NCBI RefSeq assembly: GCF_938041645.1
Contig: NZ_CALIST010000022.1
Span: forward strand, 137,498 to 201,497
Source: an uncultured Campylobacter sp.
Lineage (GTDB): Bacteria > Campylobacterota > Campylobacteria > Campylobacterales > Campylobacteraceae
DNA length: 64,000 bases
Direction: 5' to 3'
Under the pieces are notes generated by a model. The model made no database searches and was not told the DNA's origin. It saw only the letters and a program-made list of their open reading frames with translations. Below are positions 8,155 through 16,999 of this stretch, in pieces. Position 1 is the first letter of the stretch. Every line of letters starts with the position of its first letter. The position numbers were made by a program, and so were the translations under genes.

Positions 8155-8967
8155 TTAATACAGGCTCAAAATTTTATCTACCGCGTCCCACGAAAGCCTG
8201 TCTTTTTCGCCCTCGGCGCTCGTATCGCGCGCCACAACAGTGCCGCGGCTGGCGGGCCGTCCGCCGGCAAAGCGCAGCTGCGCCGCGACGTATCGCGCGA
8301 GCAGATCGGTCTCGATATTTACGCGGCGCCCGATTTTGTAGGTTCCAAAAAGCGTATCTTTGAGCGTGAGCGGGATGATCGTAAGGCGAATGGCACAGCT
8401 TTGCGCTTCGCTTTTTAAATTTACGTCCAAGAGGTTTGGATCGCGAACGGAATTTGAGCCGCTAAAATTTTGCCCGCGCAAGCTTGCGCCGTTAAAATTT
8501 GCGTCGCGCAGCTCTTTGCGAATAAAATTTCCGCCGCCCGCAAGCACTTCGTTGATCGTTAGGCTCACGCCGTCGATCGCTACCGAGCCCTTCGGCGCTA
8601 GCAGCGGCGCTATATGCAGCGGCGCGCGGATAAAAAAATCGACGCCGCTTGCAAGCTTTGAAATTTTATAAATTTCGCCCACGGCATCGACGTGCCCTTG
8701 GATCAAATGCCCGTCTATGCGATCTCCAATCCGCATCGCTGGCTCGATATGCACAGAGCCGCGCAGGTTTTGTGCGACGATGACGCGCGCCGTTTCGCTC
8801 GAAAGCTGTACCGCAAATCCATCCGCAAAAAGCCGCGTCACGCTCAGGCATGCGCCGTTTACCGCGACGCTATCGCCGAGCGCGGGGCGGTATCTCGCGC
8901 GCAGTCGCAGCAAATCACCGCTAAAGCTCGCGACCTGCGCGATCTCTCTGATCAGTCCGTTAAACAT
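8155..8967 (-). CDS. ribE: Riboflavin synthase alpha chain with internal insertion
   Basis: Dismutates two 6,7-dimethyl-8-ribityllumazine molecules to riboflavin, the last step of riboflavin synthesis. Two tandem lumazine-binding barrels are visible: residues 1-87 (MFNGLIREIA, GDSVAVNGACLSV, IDGHLIQGHVD) and from about 88 on (GSVAIDGVSLTIN). The second barrel is split by about 50 extra residues (about 142-192, rich in Asn, Ser and Phe) before it resumes at IRLTIIPLTLKDTLFG. This makes the protein 270 residues against about 200 usual. The frame stays open and both barrels keep their motifs, so the protein may still work, with the insert looping out. Confidence 0.88.
   Translation of the reverse strand: MFNGLIREIAQVASFSGDLLRLRARYRPALGDSVAVNGACLSVTRLFADGFAVQLSSETARVIVAQNLRGSVHIEPAMRIGDRIDGHLIQGHVDAVGEIYKISKLASGVDFFIRAPLHIAPLLAPKGSVAIDGVSLTINEVLAGGGNFIRKELRDANFNGASLRGQNFSGSNSVRDPNLLDVNLKSEAQSCAIRLTIIPLTLKDTLFGTYKIGRRVNIETDLLARYVAAQLRFAGGRPASRGTVVARDTSAEGEKDRLSWDAVDKILSLY
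8392..8544 (-). repeat. In-frame RAATTY-rich insertion inside ribE
   Basis: The DNA coding for the extra segment of riboflavin synthase holds five RAATTY hexamers in about 115 bases (AAATTT or GAATTT). The product repeats Asn-Phe/Asn-Ser pairs (GGGNFIR, ANFNG, QNFSG, SNSVR). Boundaries are estimated from the normal order of lumazine-barrel motifs. Confidence 0.6.
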
Positions 8968-9068
8968 TATGAGCCTTTGGAATTTTTACGTGATATTAGC
9001 GTAGAATTTTGAAATTTAAGGTTAATCGAAGCTCGGCGAGCGCGAAGCCCGCCGAATGAAGTTTGAAA

Positions 9069-9389
9069 TTATTTTTTAGAAACGATGAAATCGGCTAGCG
9101 CTTCGATCGATTCGTCGTTAAGCGAAGCTGCTTGACCCTTCATAACGCCCATCATTCCAAATTTTCCCTTGCCCTCGCCCAAGCTGCCGTCTTTGTAGCC
9201 TTTTAGACTAGCGATGATATCTTCCTTGCTTAAGGTGTTTAGCGCAGGTACTTTGCCGCCAAGATAAGGCTTCTCGGCGTTGGCTCCATGACAGGCCACG
9301 CATTTTTTATATAAAGTAGCGCCGTCAGCGGCGAATACACTCGAACTAAACGCCGCAACCGCAGCACATGCAATAAGAACTTTTTTCAT
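9069..9389 (-). CDS. Periplasmic c-type cytochrome (class I, c553-like)
   Basis: Small soluble monohaem electron carrier in the periplasm. The 106-residue precursor has a signal peptide (MKKVLIACAAVAAFSSSVFA, cleaved before ADGATL), one haem attachment motif CVACH at about residues 34-38, and a C-terminal Met-containing segment (KFGMMGVMKGQ) that can supply the distal ligand. The size and LNDESIEALADFI ending are typical of epsilonproteobacterial c553. AAGGATAG precedes the ATG. It is a single-gene unit with its own promoter. Confidence 0.88.
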   Translation of the reverse strand: MKKVLIACAAVAAFSSSVFAADGATLYKKCVACHGANAEKPYLGGKVPALNTLSKEDIIASLKGYKDGSLGEGKGKFGMMGVMKGQAASLNDESIEALADFIVSKK

Positions 9390-9419
9390 TCCTATCCTTT
9401 CTTTTTAAATTGTGGGTGC

Positions 9420-9425
9420 AGTATA
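9420..9425 (-). promoter_or_regulatory. Putative -10 box of the cytochrome c gene
   Basis: Minus-strand TATACT preceded by GAT, about 30 bases upstream of the cytochrome c ATG, with an AT-rich upstream tract. Position and sequence fit a Campylobacter housekeeping promoter. Confidence 0.45.
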
Positions 9426-9520
9426 ATCAAAATTTAGTAAATTTCGGTTAAATTTTTGCAATTTGCGCCAAAGAGGCGAAATTCTATTTACTGCGAACTT
9501 TAGCATAGGGGCTTGAAGCG

Positions 9521-9661
9521 GAATTTGCGCTGTAAAATTTTAAGCAAATTTTACCTTCCCGCTGAAATTTCAATCATAGAATTTCGCAGCGAAATTCTAA
9601 GGCGAAATTTCATCTAGACGCTAAATTCCATCGCGAAATTCTGCGTAGAATTTTAAAATTT
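9521..9661. repeat. String of 11 RAATTY palindromes
   Basis: Between the cytochrome c and exporter genes, RAATTY hexamers start at 9521, 9535, 9546, 9565, 9579, 9592, 9605, 9623, 9636, 9648 and 9656. Typical spacing is 11-14 bases. By base composition about one per 750 bases would be expected. Confidence 0.85.
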
Positions 9662-9668
9662 AACTGCT

Positions 9669-11225
9669 TTACTTTATGCGCGAAATTTCACCTTTTTGCA
9701 TCTTATAAATTTTATCTGCGGCGCTGAAGTATTTATCATCGTGTGAGATCGCAAAGATCGTGTATCCGCGCGATTTCAGCTCGGGCAAAATACGCTCGTA
9801 AAACTCCGCGCGAAACTGCGGATCGAGATCGGCCGCAAACTCATCGAGCATCAAAAATTTGCGCCCGTCCATCAGCACGCTTACGAGCGCCAAGCGCTTG
9901 CGCTGCCCGCTAGATAGGCTCGTGGTGCTAAATTTTGCCCCCTTTAGCTCAACCTTATCCTGCAGGTGCGTAAGCGCTAGCCACTCGCGCGCGATCTCCG
10001 CATCGCCAGTAGCGTAGTCGAAGAGATAAAAATCGCTGAAAACCGCGCTTATGTTGTTGCTGTAGGCGCGCAGATCAGAGGGTTTAAGAGCCGCGCCGCC
10101 CACCAAAATTTCGCCTGCTTGCGGCGTATAAAGGCCCGCTAAAATCATAAAAAGCGTCGATTTTCCGCTGCCGTTTTCGCCGATTAAAAACACCGTCTCG
10201 CCCGCATTTAGCTGTAAGCTTACCCCTTTGATGCCGAATTTCCCGTCTGGATACGAAAAGCCTACGTCTTTAAGCTCCAAGCTGCGCCACGGCTGCATTT
10301 GCGCAAGCTCGAAGCCCTGCACGAACGGATCTAAGTTTAGCTCATTTATCTTTGCGTAGGCGATCTTGGCGCGTAGTACGCTAGGAAGCGAGAATATGAG
10401 CATCATCAAAGGCGCGCGCAAAAAAAGCACCGTAAGCGCGATCGTTACGGCGTTTGCGAGCTCCGCTTTGCCGCCGCTTAGTCCAAAATAAAGCACAAAG
10501 CCCACCGCGCCGAGCATCATCACGTTCATAAAATTACTCGCGAACGCGCCGTAAACCTCAGCTCGCAGCGAGCTTTGGCGTAAATTTTGCGCATTGGGCA
10601 AAAAGTCGTTTTCGTATAGGCTCTTTGCTTTGGCTAGGCTTAGCGACAGCTCCTTGTGCCCCTCGATCGCCGCGGCGTAGTTTTTATACAAAACGTCCTC
10701 GTTTTGGCGGTACAGATCGTAATTTTGCATGACTTTTTTCATCAAAAAGCGGTTGAATACCATCAGCGCGCCGATCCAAACGAATAAAAACGCAAACATC
10801 ATAGGCGCGATGTATAGCACGTAGATGCCGCAAAATAGCACGATCATCGCGCCTTGGATAAGCTCGGATATGCGCATAAAGCCCTCGGTCAGGCGCGAAA
10901 TATCGCTGGAAAGGGACGCAAGCAGGTTCGCCTTCGACGCAGCCTCGATGCGCTCGAACTTCGTATCGATGATCTGCTTGATGATCTTGGTGCGCAGATC
11001 GAATACAAAGTCGTTTTCCATCTTGCAAAGCATGATACGGCTTAGCACCGAAAGCAGCAGAAATAGCGCCAAGAGTGCGAAAAATAGCGCGATGATGCGC
11101 CCGCCTCTTTCGGCGCCGTCAAGTAGATATTTATTGATAAAGCTTAAAATCAAGATCCCCGAGCCGCTGTAGATCGCGTTTAGCGCGAGCATCGCGAGGA
11201 TTTGTTTGGTATATTTTTTCATCAT
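9669..11225 (-). CDS. ABC exporter, fused permease and ATPase (cyclic-peptide / YojI-PvdE type)
   Basis: Half-transporter expected to dimerise in the inner membrane and export a peptide or siderophore-like substrate. Residues 1 to about 290 form a six-helix membrane domain; residues about 300-518 form the ATPase with Walker A GENGSGKST, signature LSSGQRKR and Walker B KFLMLDEFAADLDPQ. The LDEFAADLDP sequence and the modified signature are those of the SyrD/PvdE/YojI branch (YojI exports microcin J25 in E. coli; PvdE acts in pyoverdine export). No peptide precursor or synthetase gene is beside it, so the substrate is unknown. The neighbour mnmG is unrelated. Confidence 0.85.
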   Translation of the reverse strand: MMKKYTKQILAMLALNAIYSGSGILILSFINKYLLDGAERGGRIIALFFALLALFLLLSVLSRIMLCKMENDFVFDLRTKIIKQIIDTKFERIEAASKANLLASLSSDISRLTEGFMRISELIQGAMIVLFCGIYVLYIAPMMFAFLFVWIGALMVFNRFLMKKVMQNYDLYRQNEDVLYKNYAAAIEGHKELSLSLAKAKSLYENDFLPNAQNLRQSSLRAEVYGAFASNFMNVMMLGAVGFVLYFGLSGGKAELANAVTIALTVLFLRAPLMMLIFSLPSVLRAKIAYAKINELNLDPFVQGFELAQMQPWRSLELKDVGFSYPDGKFGIKGVSLQLNAGETVFLIGENGSGKSTLFMILAGLYTPQAGEILVGGAALKPSDLRAYSNNISAVFSDFYLFDYATGDAEIAREWLALTHLQDKVELKGAKFSTTSLSSGQRKRLALVSVLMDGRKFLMLDEFAADLDPQFRAEFYERILPELKSRGYTIFAISHDDKYFSAADKIYKMQKGEISRIK

Positions 11226-11540
11226 TTTGCCCCAACGAAATTTGAGCGCAATTGTGGCAAAATTCGCTTGAAAAAACGGTTAAATTTTAAATCCGTTCTC
11301 ATTTCGCGAATAAAATTTTGCCCTGGTTGCGTAAAATTCCGCCGCTAATCTGCGAGGGATTGCGCCGTAAACATACGCGAAATTTTATCGAGAATCTGCG
11401 TTAAATTTCATTTTGATCACGTACCTTTTGCAGAGCATACGCGCTGTCGTTTATATAACGTAATTCCGCGCAAAGCGACGCGCAAAAGCAAAATTTACCG
11501 CAAGCGCATTAAATTTTACCTTCTCGCGCCAAGCCACAGC
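11226..11540. other. Gene-free gap with scattered RAATTY motifs
   Basis: No credible coding frame. Contains about ten RAATTY hexamers, several inside GAAATTTTA or TAAAATTCC contexts. It separates mnmG from the exporter. Confidence 0.6.
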
Positions 11541-13415
11541 TTATTTTAATCCAAAATTTTGCTTGATGTAGATATGCAAAATATCGATCGCGGCGGGCGT
11601 TACGCCACTGATCTCGCTCGCGGCAAAAAGCGTCGGCGGCGCAAAGCGGCTTAGCTTCTGCACGATCTCGTTGCTAAGGCCTCCGATCTTGCTAAAATCG
11701 ATCTGCGGCGGGATCGCAACGCCAAGCAGCCCCTTCATCCTCTCGACTTCGGCGCGCTGCATCGCGATGTAGAAATGATACTTGCACTGCGTTAAAATTT
11801 CATCCAAAACCTCATCGCTAAAGCCCTCAAAATGCGGTGCCAGAGCGAGCAGTCCCGCCTTTGAAAAGCCGCTTTGAGAAGCGATTTTTTGCAAGCTACA
11901 GCTTTGCGAAATGGGCTCTGCGCCGATACTTTGCAGCAGGCTAAGCGTCTGTTTCGAAGGAGTAATCTGCGTTTTTAGCAAAAATTCCATTCCGCTCTGC
12001 ACATCAAGCTTAAACTTGCGCGCCCGCTCGTAGCTCGCCTCGTCTAAAAGCCCGATCTCGCGGCCGTATTCGCTTAGGCGCAGCACGGCGTTGCCCTCGC
12101 GTAGCAGCAGGCGAAATTCCGCACGCGAAGTAAACATACGGTAAGGCTCGTTCGTGCCCTTGGTAACGAGATCGTCGATCAAAACGCCGATATACGCCTC
12201 ATCCCTACGCAAAATCAGAGGCTGCCGCCCGTGCAAATCAAGCACGGCGTTGATGCCCGCCATCAGCCCCTGCGCCGCGGCCTCCTCGTAGCCGGTGGTG
12301 CCGTTGATCTGGCCTGCTAAAAACAGCCCGCGGATCTTTTTGGTCTCGAGGCTGTGTTTAAGCTCGGTAGGATCGATGAAATCGTACTCGATCGCATAGC
12401 CCGGGCGGACGATTTTTGCATTTTCAAAGCCTCTGATCGTGCGCAAAAATGCAATCTGCACGTCGTAAGGAAGGCTCGTAGAGAGGCCGTTTACGTAATA
12501 CTCCGTAGCCTCGCGCGTCTGCGGCTCGACGAAGACGTGGTGGCGGTCTCGATTTGGAAATTCATAAATTTTAGTCTCGATGCTCGGGCAGTAGCGCGGG
12601 CCGGTGCTTGAAATTTGCCCCGTAAACATCGGCGCGCGGGCAAAATTTTCGCGGATGATCTCGTGCGTGCGCTCGTTCGTATAAGCGATAAAGCAAGCAA
12701 GTTGCTTCGGCGCAAAATCTTTGCTGCGAAAGCTAAAAGGGCGCGGATCCGCGTCGCCGTCTTGGCGCTCAAGCACGCTAAAATCGATCGTCTTAGCATT
12801 GATCCTCGGGCAGGTGCCCGTCTTTAGCCGCCCCATTTGCAGCCCCAGACTTCGCAGCGATTCGGCTAGCTCGACGCTCGCCAGCTCGCCCACGCGCCCC
12901 GCTTGCAGCTTGTTTTCGCCTACGTGAATTAGCCCGTTTAAAAAGGTGCCGGCGGTGATTATCAGATGCTCGGTCTCATAAACGTTGCCAAGATGGGTCT
13001 TAATCCCGCAAACGCGCGGGCCGTCGCCTCGCTCGCAGGTTAAAATTTCGCTCGCGATCTCCTGGCTTACGTCCAGCCCCTGCGTGTTTAGCAGCAAATT
13101 TCGCATATAGATGCGGTATTCATCCATATCGATCTGAGCGCGCGAGCCGCGCACGGCTGGACCTTTGCTCTCGTTTAAAATTCTAAATTGTAGCCCGCAC
13201 GCATCCGCCGCAAGCCCCATCTGACCGCCCAGCGCGTCAATCTCCTTTACCAGATGCCCCTTAGCAAGGCCGCCGATTGCAGGGTTACAGCTCGCAGCGC
13301 CGATCTGCTCGGCCAAGATCGTAATCAACAGCGTCTTTGCGCCCATTTTTGCGGCGGCTAAGCTTGCCTCTATGCCCGCGTGCCCGCCGCCCACAACGAT
13401 AACGTCGTATTTCAT
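11541..13415 (-). CDS. mnmG: tRNA uridine 5-carboxymethylaminomethyl modification enzyme MnmG (GidA)
   Basis: FAD enzyme that with MnmE installs carboxymethylaminomethyl groups on the wobble uridine of certain tRNAs. The 624-residue protein is full length. It shows the N-terminal dinucleotide-binding motif VVGGGHAGIEASLAAA, the redox-cysteine segment CNPAIGGLAKGHLVKEIDALGG, the FAD motif region RGSRAQIDMDEY and the C-terminal TSRAEFRLLLREGNAVLRL. Preceded on the minus strand by a weak purine-rich AAGGT. mnmE is not in the window. Confidence 0.96.
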   Translation of the reverse strand: MKYDVIVVGGGHAGIEASLAAAKMGAKTLLITILAEQIGAASCNPAIGGLAKGHLVKEIDALGGQMGLAADACGLQFRILNESKGPAVRGSRAQIDMDEYRIYMRNLLLNTQGLDVSQEIASEILTCERGDGPRVCGIKTHLGNVYETEHLIITAGTFLNGLIHVGENKLQAGRVGELASVELAESLRSLGLQMGRLKTGTCPRINAKTIDFSVLERQDGDADPRPFSFRSKDFAPKQLACFIAYTNERTHEIIRENFARAPMFTGQISSTGPRYCPSIETKIYEFPNRDRHHVFVEPQTREATEYYVNGLSTSLPYDVQIAFLRTIRGFENAKIVRPGYAIEYDFIDPTELKHSLETKKIRGLFLAGQINGTTGYEEAAAQGLMAGINAVLDLHGRQPLILRRDEAYIGVLIDDLVTKGTNEPYRMFTSRAEFRLLLREGNAVLRLSEYGREIGLLDEASYERARKFKLDVQSGMEFLLKTQITPSKQTLSLLQSIGAEPISQSCSLQKIASQSGFSKAGLLALAPHFEGFSDEVLDEILTQCKYHFYIAMQRAEVERMKGLLGVAIPPQIDFSKIGGLSNEIVQKLSRFAPPTLFAASEISGVTPAAIDILHIYIKQNFGLK

Positions 13416-13718
13416 TTTTTACCTTTAAATTTAAAGCCGCAATTTTAGCCAAAATAAAATTTCAAAACGATAAATCGCGCGCAGATACCATGGGTAGCGG
13501 CTCGCTATGTATTTTTCATACGCGTAAAATTTTACCGCGCCGCAACTTTGAAGCGAGTTTAATTTGCTCCGTCGCATAAGCAGAATGCGGACGAGCCGTC
13601 CGTAAAAATCGCGGTGCAAAAATCGGCGCGCGGAGGATGTAAAATTCCGTATAAAATTTTTAGCGCAAATTCCCGCGCCAAAATTTCATGCGCGAGCCTT
13701 GCTTTAAATTTCGCATTG
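13416..13718. other. Gap between divergent mnmG and bioB
   Basis: Holds about eight RAATTY hexamers (half of them between 13640 and 13715) and the divergent promoters. A 62-codon minus-strand frame at 13431-13619 is present but has no ribosome-binding site and is not convincing. Confidence 0.5.
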
Positions 13719-13724
13719 TATAAT
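13719..13724 (+). promoter_or_regulatory. Putative -10 box of bioB
   Basis: TATAAT preceded by TG (extended -10 form TGTATAAT), 25 bases upstream of the bioB start. A good match to the Campylobacter sigma-70 consensus. Confidence 0.6.
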
Positions 13725-13748
13725 TACGCATTTTTTCAAAAAGGTTAA

Positions 13749-14741
13749 GTGTTGATAGACAAATTTTATATTTCCGAGCTGAAAGATCGCGTGATAGGCG
13801 GCTGCGAGATTGCGAAGGAGCAGGCGCTAGAGCTGGCGCGATGCGAGGATTTAGACGCGCTTTTTGCGGCGGCGGATGAGATCAGGCGCGAGTTTTGCGG
13901 CGATAAATTTAATCTTTGCACGATCATAAACGTAAAATCGGGGCGCTGTAGCGAGGACTGCAAATACTGCGCGCAATCGGCGCATTTTAACACGGGCTGC
14001 GAGACTTACGGAATTTTGAGCGAGCGGCAGGTACTAAGCGCCGCGCTTGCAAACGAAGCCGAGCAGACGCACCGCTTCTCGCTCGTCGCCAGCGGACGCG
14101 GAATTTCTCAAAAAAGCTCCGATCTTAAGGCATACTGCACGATCTATAAGCGGCTGCGAAGCGAAACGCGGCTGCATCTGTGTGCCTCGCTGGGGATCGC
14201 TTCAAAGCCCGCGCTGGCGCTGCTTAAAGCAAGCGGCGTGCAGACCTATCATCACAATCTCGAGACTTCACGCAAATTTTATCCGCAGATCTGCACGACG
14301 CACAGCTACGACGAGCGTATCCAAACTATCGAGAATTGTCGCGCCGTGGGGCTTGACGTATGTAGCGGCGGGATTTTCGGGCTGGGCGAGGGCATGGAGG
14401 ATCGCATCGATATGGCTCTGCAACTGCGAGAGCTGGGCGTTAGCTCCGTGCCGATCAATATCCTGACCCCGATTAAAGGCACTCCGCTGCAAAACGCCGT
14501 GCCGCTGGCGCACGATGAAATTTTAAAATCGATCGCGATCTACCGCTTCATCTTGCCGCGCGCGTATCTGCGTTTCGCAGGCGGCAGGCGGAATTTAGGC
14601 GAGCACGTGCGCACGGCACTTGGATGCGGTATCAACTCGGCGCTTACGGGCAATTTCCTAACCACCACCGGCGATAGCATCGCAAGCGATAAGGCGCTTG
14701 TGGCGCAGTGCGGGTTCGACCTCGCAAAGGGCGCGGATTAG
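13749..14741 (+). CDS. bioB: Biotin synthase
   Basis: Radical-SAM enzyme that inserts sulfur into dethiobiotin to form biotin. The 330-residue protein has the CxxxCxxC cluster motif in GRCSEDCKYCAQSAHF near residue 60, LETSRKFYPQICTTH with conserved residues near 170, and GGIFGLGEGMEDR near 207. Initiation is either GTG at 13749 or TTG at 13752; AAGG at 13741-13744 gives slightly better spacing to TTG. Other bio genes are not adjacent. A lipoprotein gene follows after 39 bases. Confidence 0.95.
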   Translation: MLIDKFYISELKDRVIGGCEIAKEQALELARCEDLDALFAAADEIRREFCGDKFNLCTIINVKSGRCSEDCKYCAQSAHFNTGCETYGILSERQVLSAALANEAEQTHRFSLVASGRGISQKSSDLKAYCTIYKRLRSETRLHLCASLGIASKPALALLKASGVQTYHHNLETSRKFYPQICTTHSYDERIQTIENCRAVGLDVCSGGIFGLGEGMEDRIDMALQLRELGVSSVPINILTPIKGTPLQNAVPLAHDEILKSIAIYRFILPRAYLRFAGGRRNLGEHVRTALGCGINSALTGNFLTTTGDSIASDKALVAQCGFDLAKGAD

Positions 14742-14780
14742 CGGCGGTCGGGAATTAAAGATAAAATTTAAGAGGCGGCT

Positions 14781-15206
14781 ATGAAGTTAAAATTTTTCCC
14801 TTCCCTTATTTTGGTTGTCTTGCTTGGAGGTTGCTCGCTGCTCCCGCAGGGCGACGAGGAAGCTCCATTCTTGGCGGACGCGAGCAGATGCGATGTCGCA
14901 AGCCCGCTAAGCAAGGGGCAGTCAAATCGCTGCGCGAAGCAGCAAAAAATTGACGCCGAAGTCGCGCGAAAGGCGCAAGAGCAAGCAGCTTCGCAAGATA
15001 CGCTTAATTCATTTAGAGCGGATAGCGCGCAAGCGCAGCAAAGAGCGCAGGAGAGGTATATCGCCACGCAGCAAAGCTTAATGCAACAGCAAACACAGCA
15101 GCAACTGGAGCAGATGCAGCAGCGACATAACATGAGAAATTTACAAAACGAACAAAACTGGAACAGGCTGCGTAATCTTGAAAATATAAGCAGCGGCGGG
15201 ATTTAG
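14781..15206 (+). CDS. Small Gln-rich lipoprotein
   Basis: Function unknown. The 141-residue product has a clear lipoprotein signal (MKLKFFPSLILVVLLGGCSL, lipobox LGGC with Cys at 19), followed by a mature domain with two more cysteines and then a Gln/Ala-rich coiled-coil-like region from about residue 55 to 125 (runs such as QQSLMQQQTQQQLEQMQQR). GAGGCGGCT precedes the ATG. It probably shares the bioB transcript but has no evident link to biotin. Confidence 0.75.
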   Translation: MKLKFFPSLILVVLLGGCSLLPQGDEEAPFLADASRCDVASPLSKGQSNRCAKQQKIDAEVARKAQEQAASQDTLNSFRADSAQAQQRAQERYIATQQSLMQQQTQQQLEQMQQRHNMRNLQNEQNWNRLRNLENISSGGI

Positions 15207-15222
15207 CCGTGAATTTTACAAT

Positions 15223-15264
15223 TTGATCTAAATTTTAATTCGCGCGACTTTCATTCTAGATCAA
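15223..15264. terminator. Inverted repeat after the lipoprotein gene
   Basis: Arms TTGATCTA (15223-15230) and TAGATCAA (15257-15264) are perfect but have a 26-base loop and no T-run. It may end the bioB-lipoprotein transcript; weakly supported. Confidence 0.3.
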
Positions 15265-15384
15265 TTAACCTCGATAAAATATGATGAAATTTCAGCCAAA
15301 ATGCTTCAAAATCAAATGAGGTCTTAAATTTCAAGGGCAGACAGCTGAATGATAGAAAATTTTAATTGATTTTAAGTGATGAAA

Positions 15385-15459
15385 TGGTGACCCACAGGAG
15401 ATTTGAACTCCTGTTACCGGCGTGAGAGGCCAGCGTCCTAACCACTAGACGAGTGGGCC
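15385..15459 (-). tRNA. tRNA-Glu (anticodon CTC)
   Basis: The minus strand folds as a tRNA. The acceptor stem GGCCCAC pairs with GTGGGTC (one G-T), followed by A73 and an encoded CCA. The D-arm contains CTAGTGGTTAGG. The anticodon loop is CTCTCAC with anticodon CTC between U33 and A37. The T-arm contains AGGAGTTCAAATCTCCT. It decodes GAG, a codon used more in this moderate-GC genome than in low-GC Campylobacter. It borders the accessory stretch to the right. Confidence 0.95.
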
Positions 15460-15775
15460 GCGAAATTGAAAGTGAGATAATAGCGAAGTGTATATAAATT
15501 TTGGATTAAATTATATATTTTTGGCAAAAATAACACAAAATAAAATTTTCACCGAAAACTTAAAGCTTTTTGGCATAGCCGCAAATCTTGGTGCTCTAGA
15601 AAGTCCGATATGCCGCCCATTCTAGATGGCACATAAATAAGTTCCGTCGTTGCAGCCATAAGCCAAATCGATATCATAAAAGCTTGCTGCGCCTTGCTAT
15701 CATCATCAAAAACGCTAATAATTTAATCGCGCTGATTCAAAGCAAACGATAAAGAAGTCAAATTTAGCATAGCTT
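15460..15775. other. Gap between tRNA-Glu and the ankyrin gene
   Basis: No convincing gene. A minus-strand frame of 42 codons starting at an ATG near 15670 and ending with TGA near 15550 is open but has no ribosome-binding site and resembles nothing I know; it may be a remnant. Only three RAATTY motifs, fewer than in other gaps. Confidence 0.45.
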
Positions 15776-16999
15776 TTATTTGGCTTCTAGGCTTTTTAGA
15801 TACTCATATACTCTTTTATCCTCATTTTTCCTTGCCCAATCCGATGGAGTTACGCTTTGGTTATGAGAACATCTAGCTTTTGGATCGGCGCCTCTTTCTA
15901 CTAGATATTTTACGATTTCTAGACTATGAGAACTTGCCGCATAATTTACCATGGAGCAGCCATCCCTATCCTTTGCTTTAAAATTTCCGCCGTATTTTTC
16001 CAAAAGCTTTACGAGCCTAAAACTCTTCTCATCGTCGTGTTGGCTTCCGAATACGCTCATCATCATTGCGTTATCGGTCAGTCTTTTTGCGCACTCTAGC
16101 ATCGCGCGAAGCGAATTTTCGCTACCTAACATTACCGCCATTTCGATGGGGGTGGTATTTTCATGACCTTTAAAATTCGGATCGCCGCCCATTTCGCAGT
16201 ATTTTTTAGCATCTTTGGCGTTGTCTGAATATGCCGTTTTGTGAAGCAATGTTTGTATCTCATCTATACTAAAATTCTCTTCGATTTTGGGTGCGACGGG
16301 ATAGCTTTCGTCGTAAATCTCCTTTAATGAATTTGTACCGTAGTATTTACCCGGCTCGTCTTTAAAAATCAAATTTATACCATTTAAATCCGTAAGTTCT
16401 ATAGAGTCGTTTGTTTTTAAATTTATTATCTTGTTGAAGTTAAAAACTAAATCATCCTTTTTAACCCCGCTATCAAAGATGAAAAAGTGGCTAAACTCGT
16501 AAGGAAATTCGTTTTTGTATTCAGGGTTTGACGCCGGATTTATCCTAGAATCGCCGATTTCTATCTTATCATGCCCCCATCTTTTGCCAAATATAAATAT
16601 ATTTGTACCCCAGCTTTTTGAAATTTTATCATCGTTCTCGCCCATTACGAAGATATCGTTTCCCCATGGGTCTTCCACATCGCTTCTGCCGCCCGTCAAA
16701 ATATAGACGTTGTTATTTCCGGGGCAAACTATAGAGTGCCTCGTATCGCTTTCGGCTATAATGATTTCGTCTGAGTTTTGGTTGCAGCGAGAATTTATAT
16801 CCCAATATATGGTTTTGCTAAAATTTAAACTCACGTCTTCTAATACGGTGGTATCAAATCCTTGCGTCACTAAAATCTTTTTAGGAAAATATCCTTTCGC
16901 CTGCCCGTCTTTGATAAATTTTTCCAAGCTTTGAAAATCGGTTATATTGCCTCCAAAACAGCTGCCGACCATCAAAAACAATATAACGATAAATCTCAT
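15776..16999 (-). CDS. Exported ankyrin-repeat protein
   Basis: Function unknown. The 407-residue precursor starts with a signal peptide (MRFIVILFLMVGSCFGGNI). Residues about 90-230 hold a Gly/Asp/Asn-rich beta region (NNNVYILTGGRSD, WGNDIFVMGENDD, WGTNIFIFGKRWG) resembling parallel-beta or haemolysin-type calcium-binding repeats, though without clean GGxGxDxxx nonapeptides. Residues about 270-405 are three to four ankyrin repeats (TPIEMAVMLGSENSLRAML, GCSMVNYAASSHSLEIVKYL). GAGGAG precedes the ATG. Base composition looks more AT-rich than neighbours. Probably periplasmic or exported. Confidence 0.75.
   Translation of the reverse strand: MRFIVILFLMVGSCFGGNITDFQSLEKFIKDGQAKGYFPKKILVTQGFDTTVLEDVSLNFSKTIYWDINSRCNQNSDEIIIAESDTRHSIVCPGNNNVYILTGGRSDVEDPWGNDIFVMGENDDKISKSWGTNIFIFGKRWGHDKIEIGDSRINPASNPEYKNEFPYEFSHFFIFDSGVKKDDLVFNFNKIINLKTNDSIELTDLNGINLIFKDEPGKYYGTNSLKEIYDESYPVAPKIEENFSIDEIQTLLHKTAYSDNAKDAKKYCEMGGDPNFKGHENTTPIEMAVMLGSENSLRAMLECAKRLTDNAMMMSVFGSQHDDEKSFRLVKLLEKYGGNFKAKDRDGCSMVNYAASSHSLEIVKYLVERGADPKARCSHNQSVTPSDWARKNEDKRVYEYLKSLEAK

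Noticed and set aside
13431..13619. 62-codon minus-strand frame upstream of mnmG
   Set aside because: Lies in the divergent promoter gap without a ribosome-binding site; no known family.
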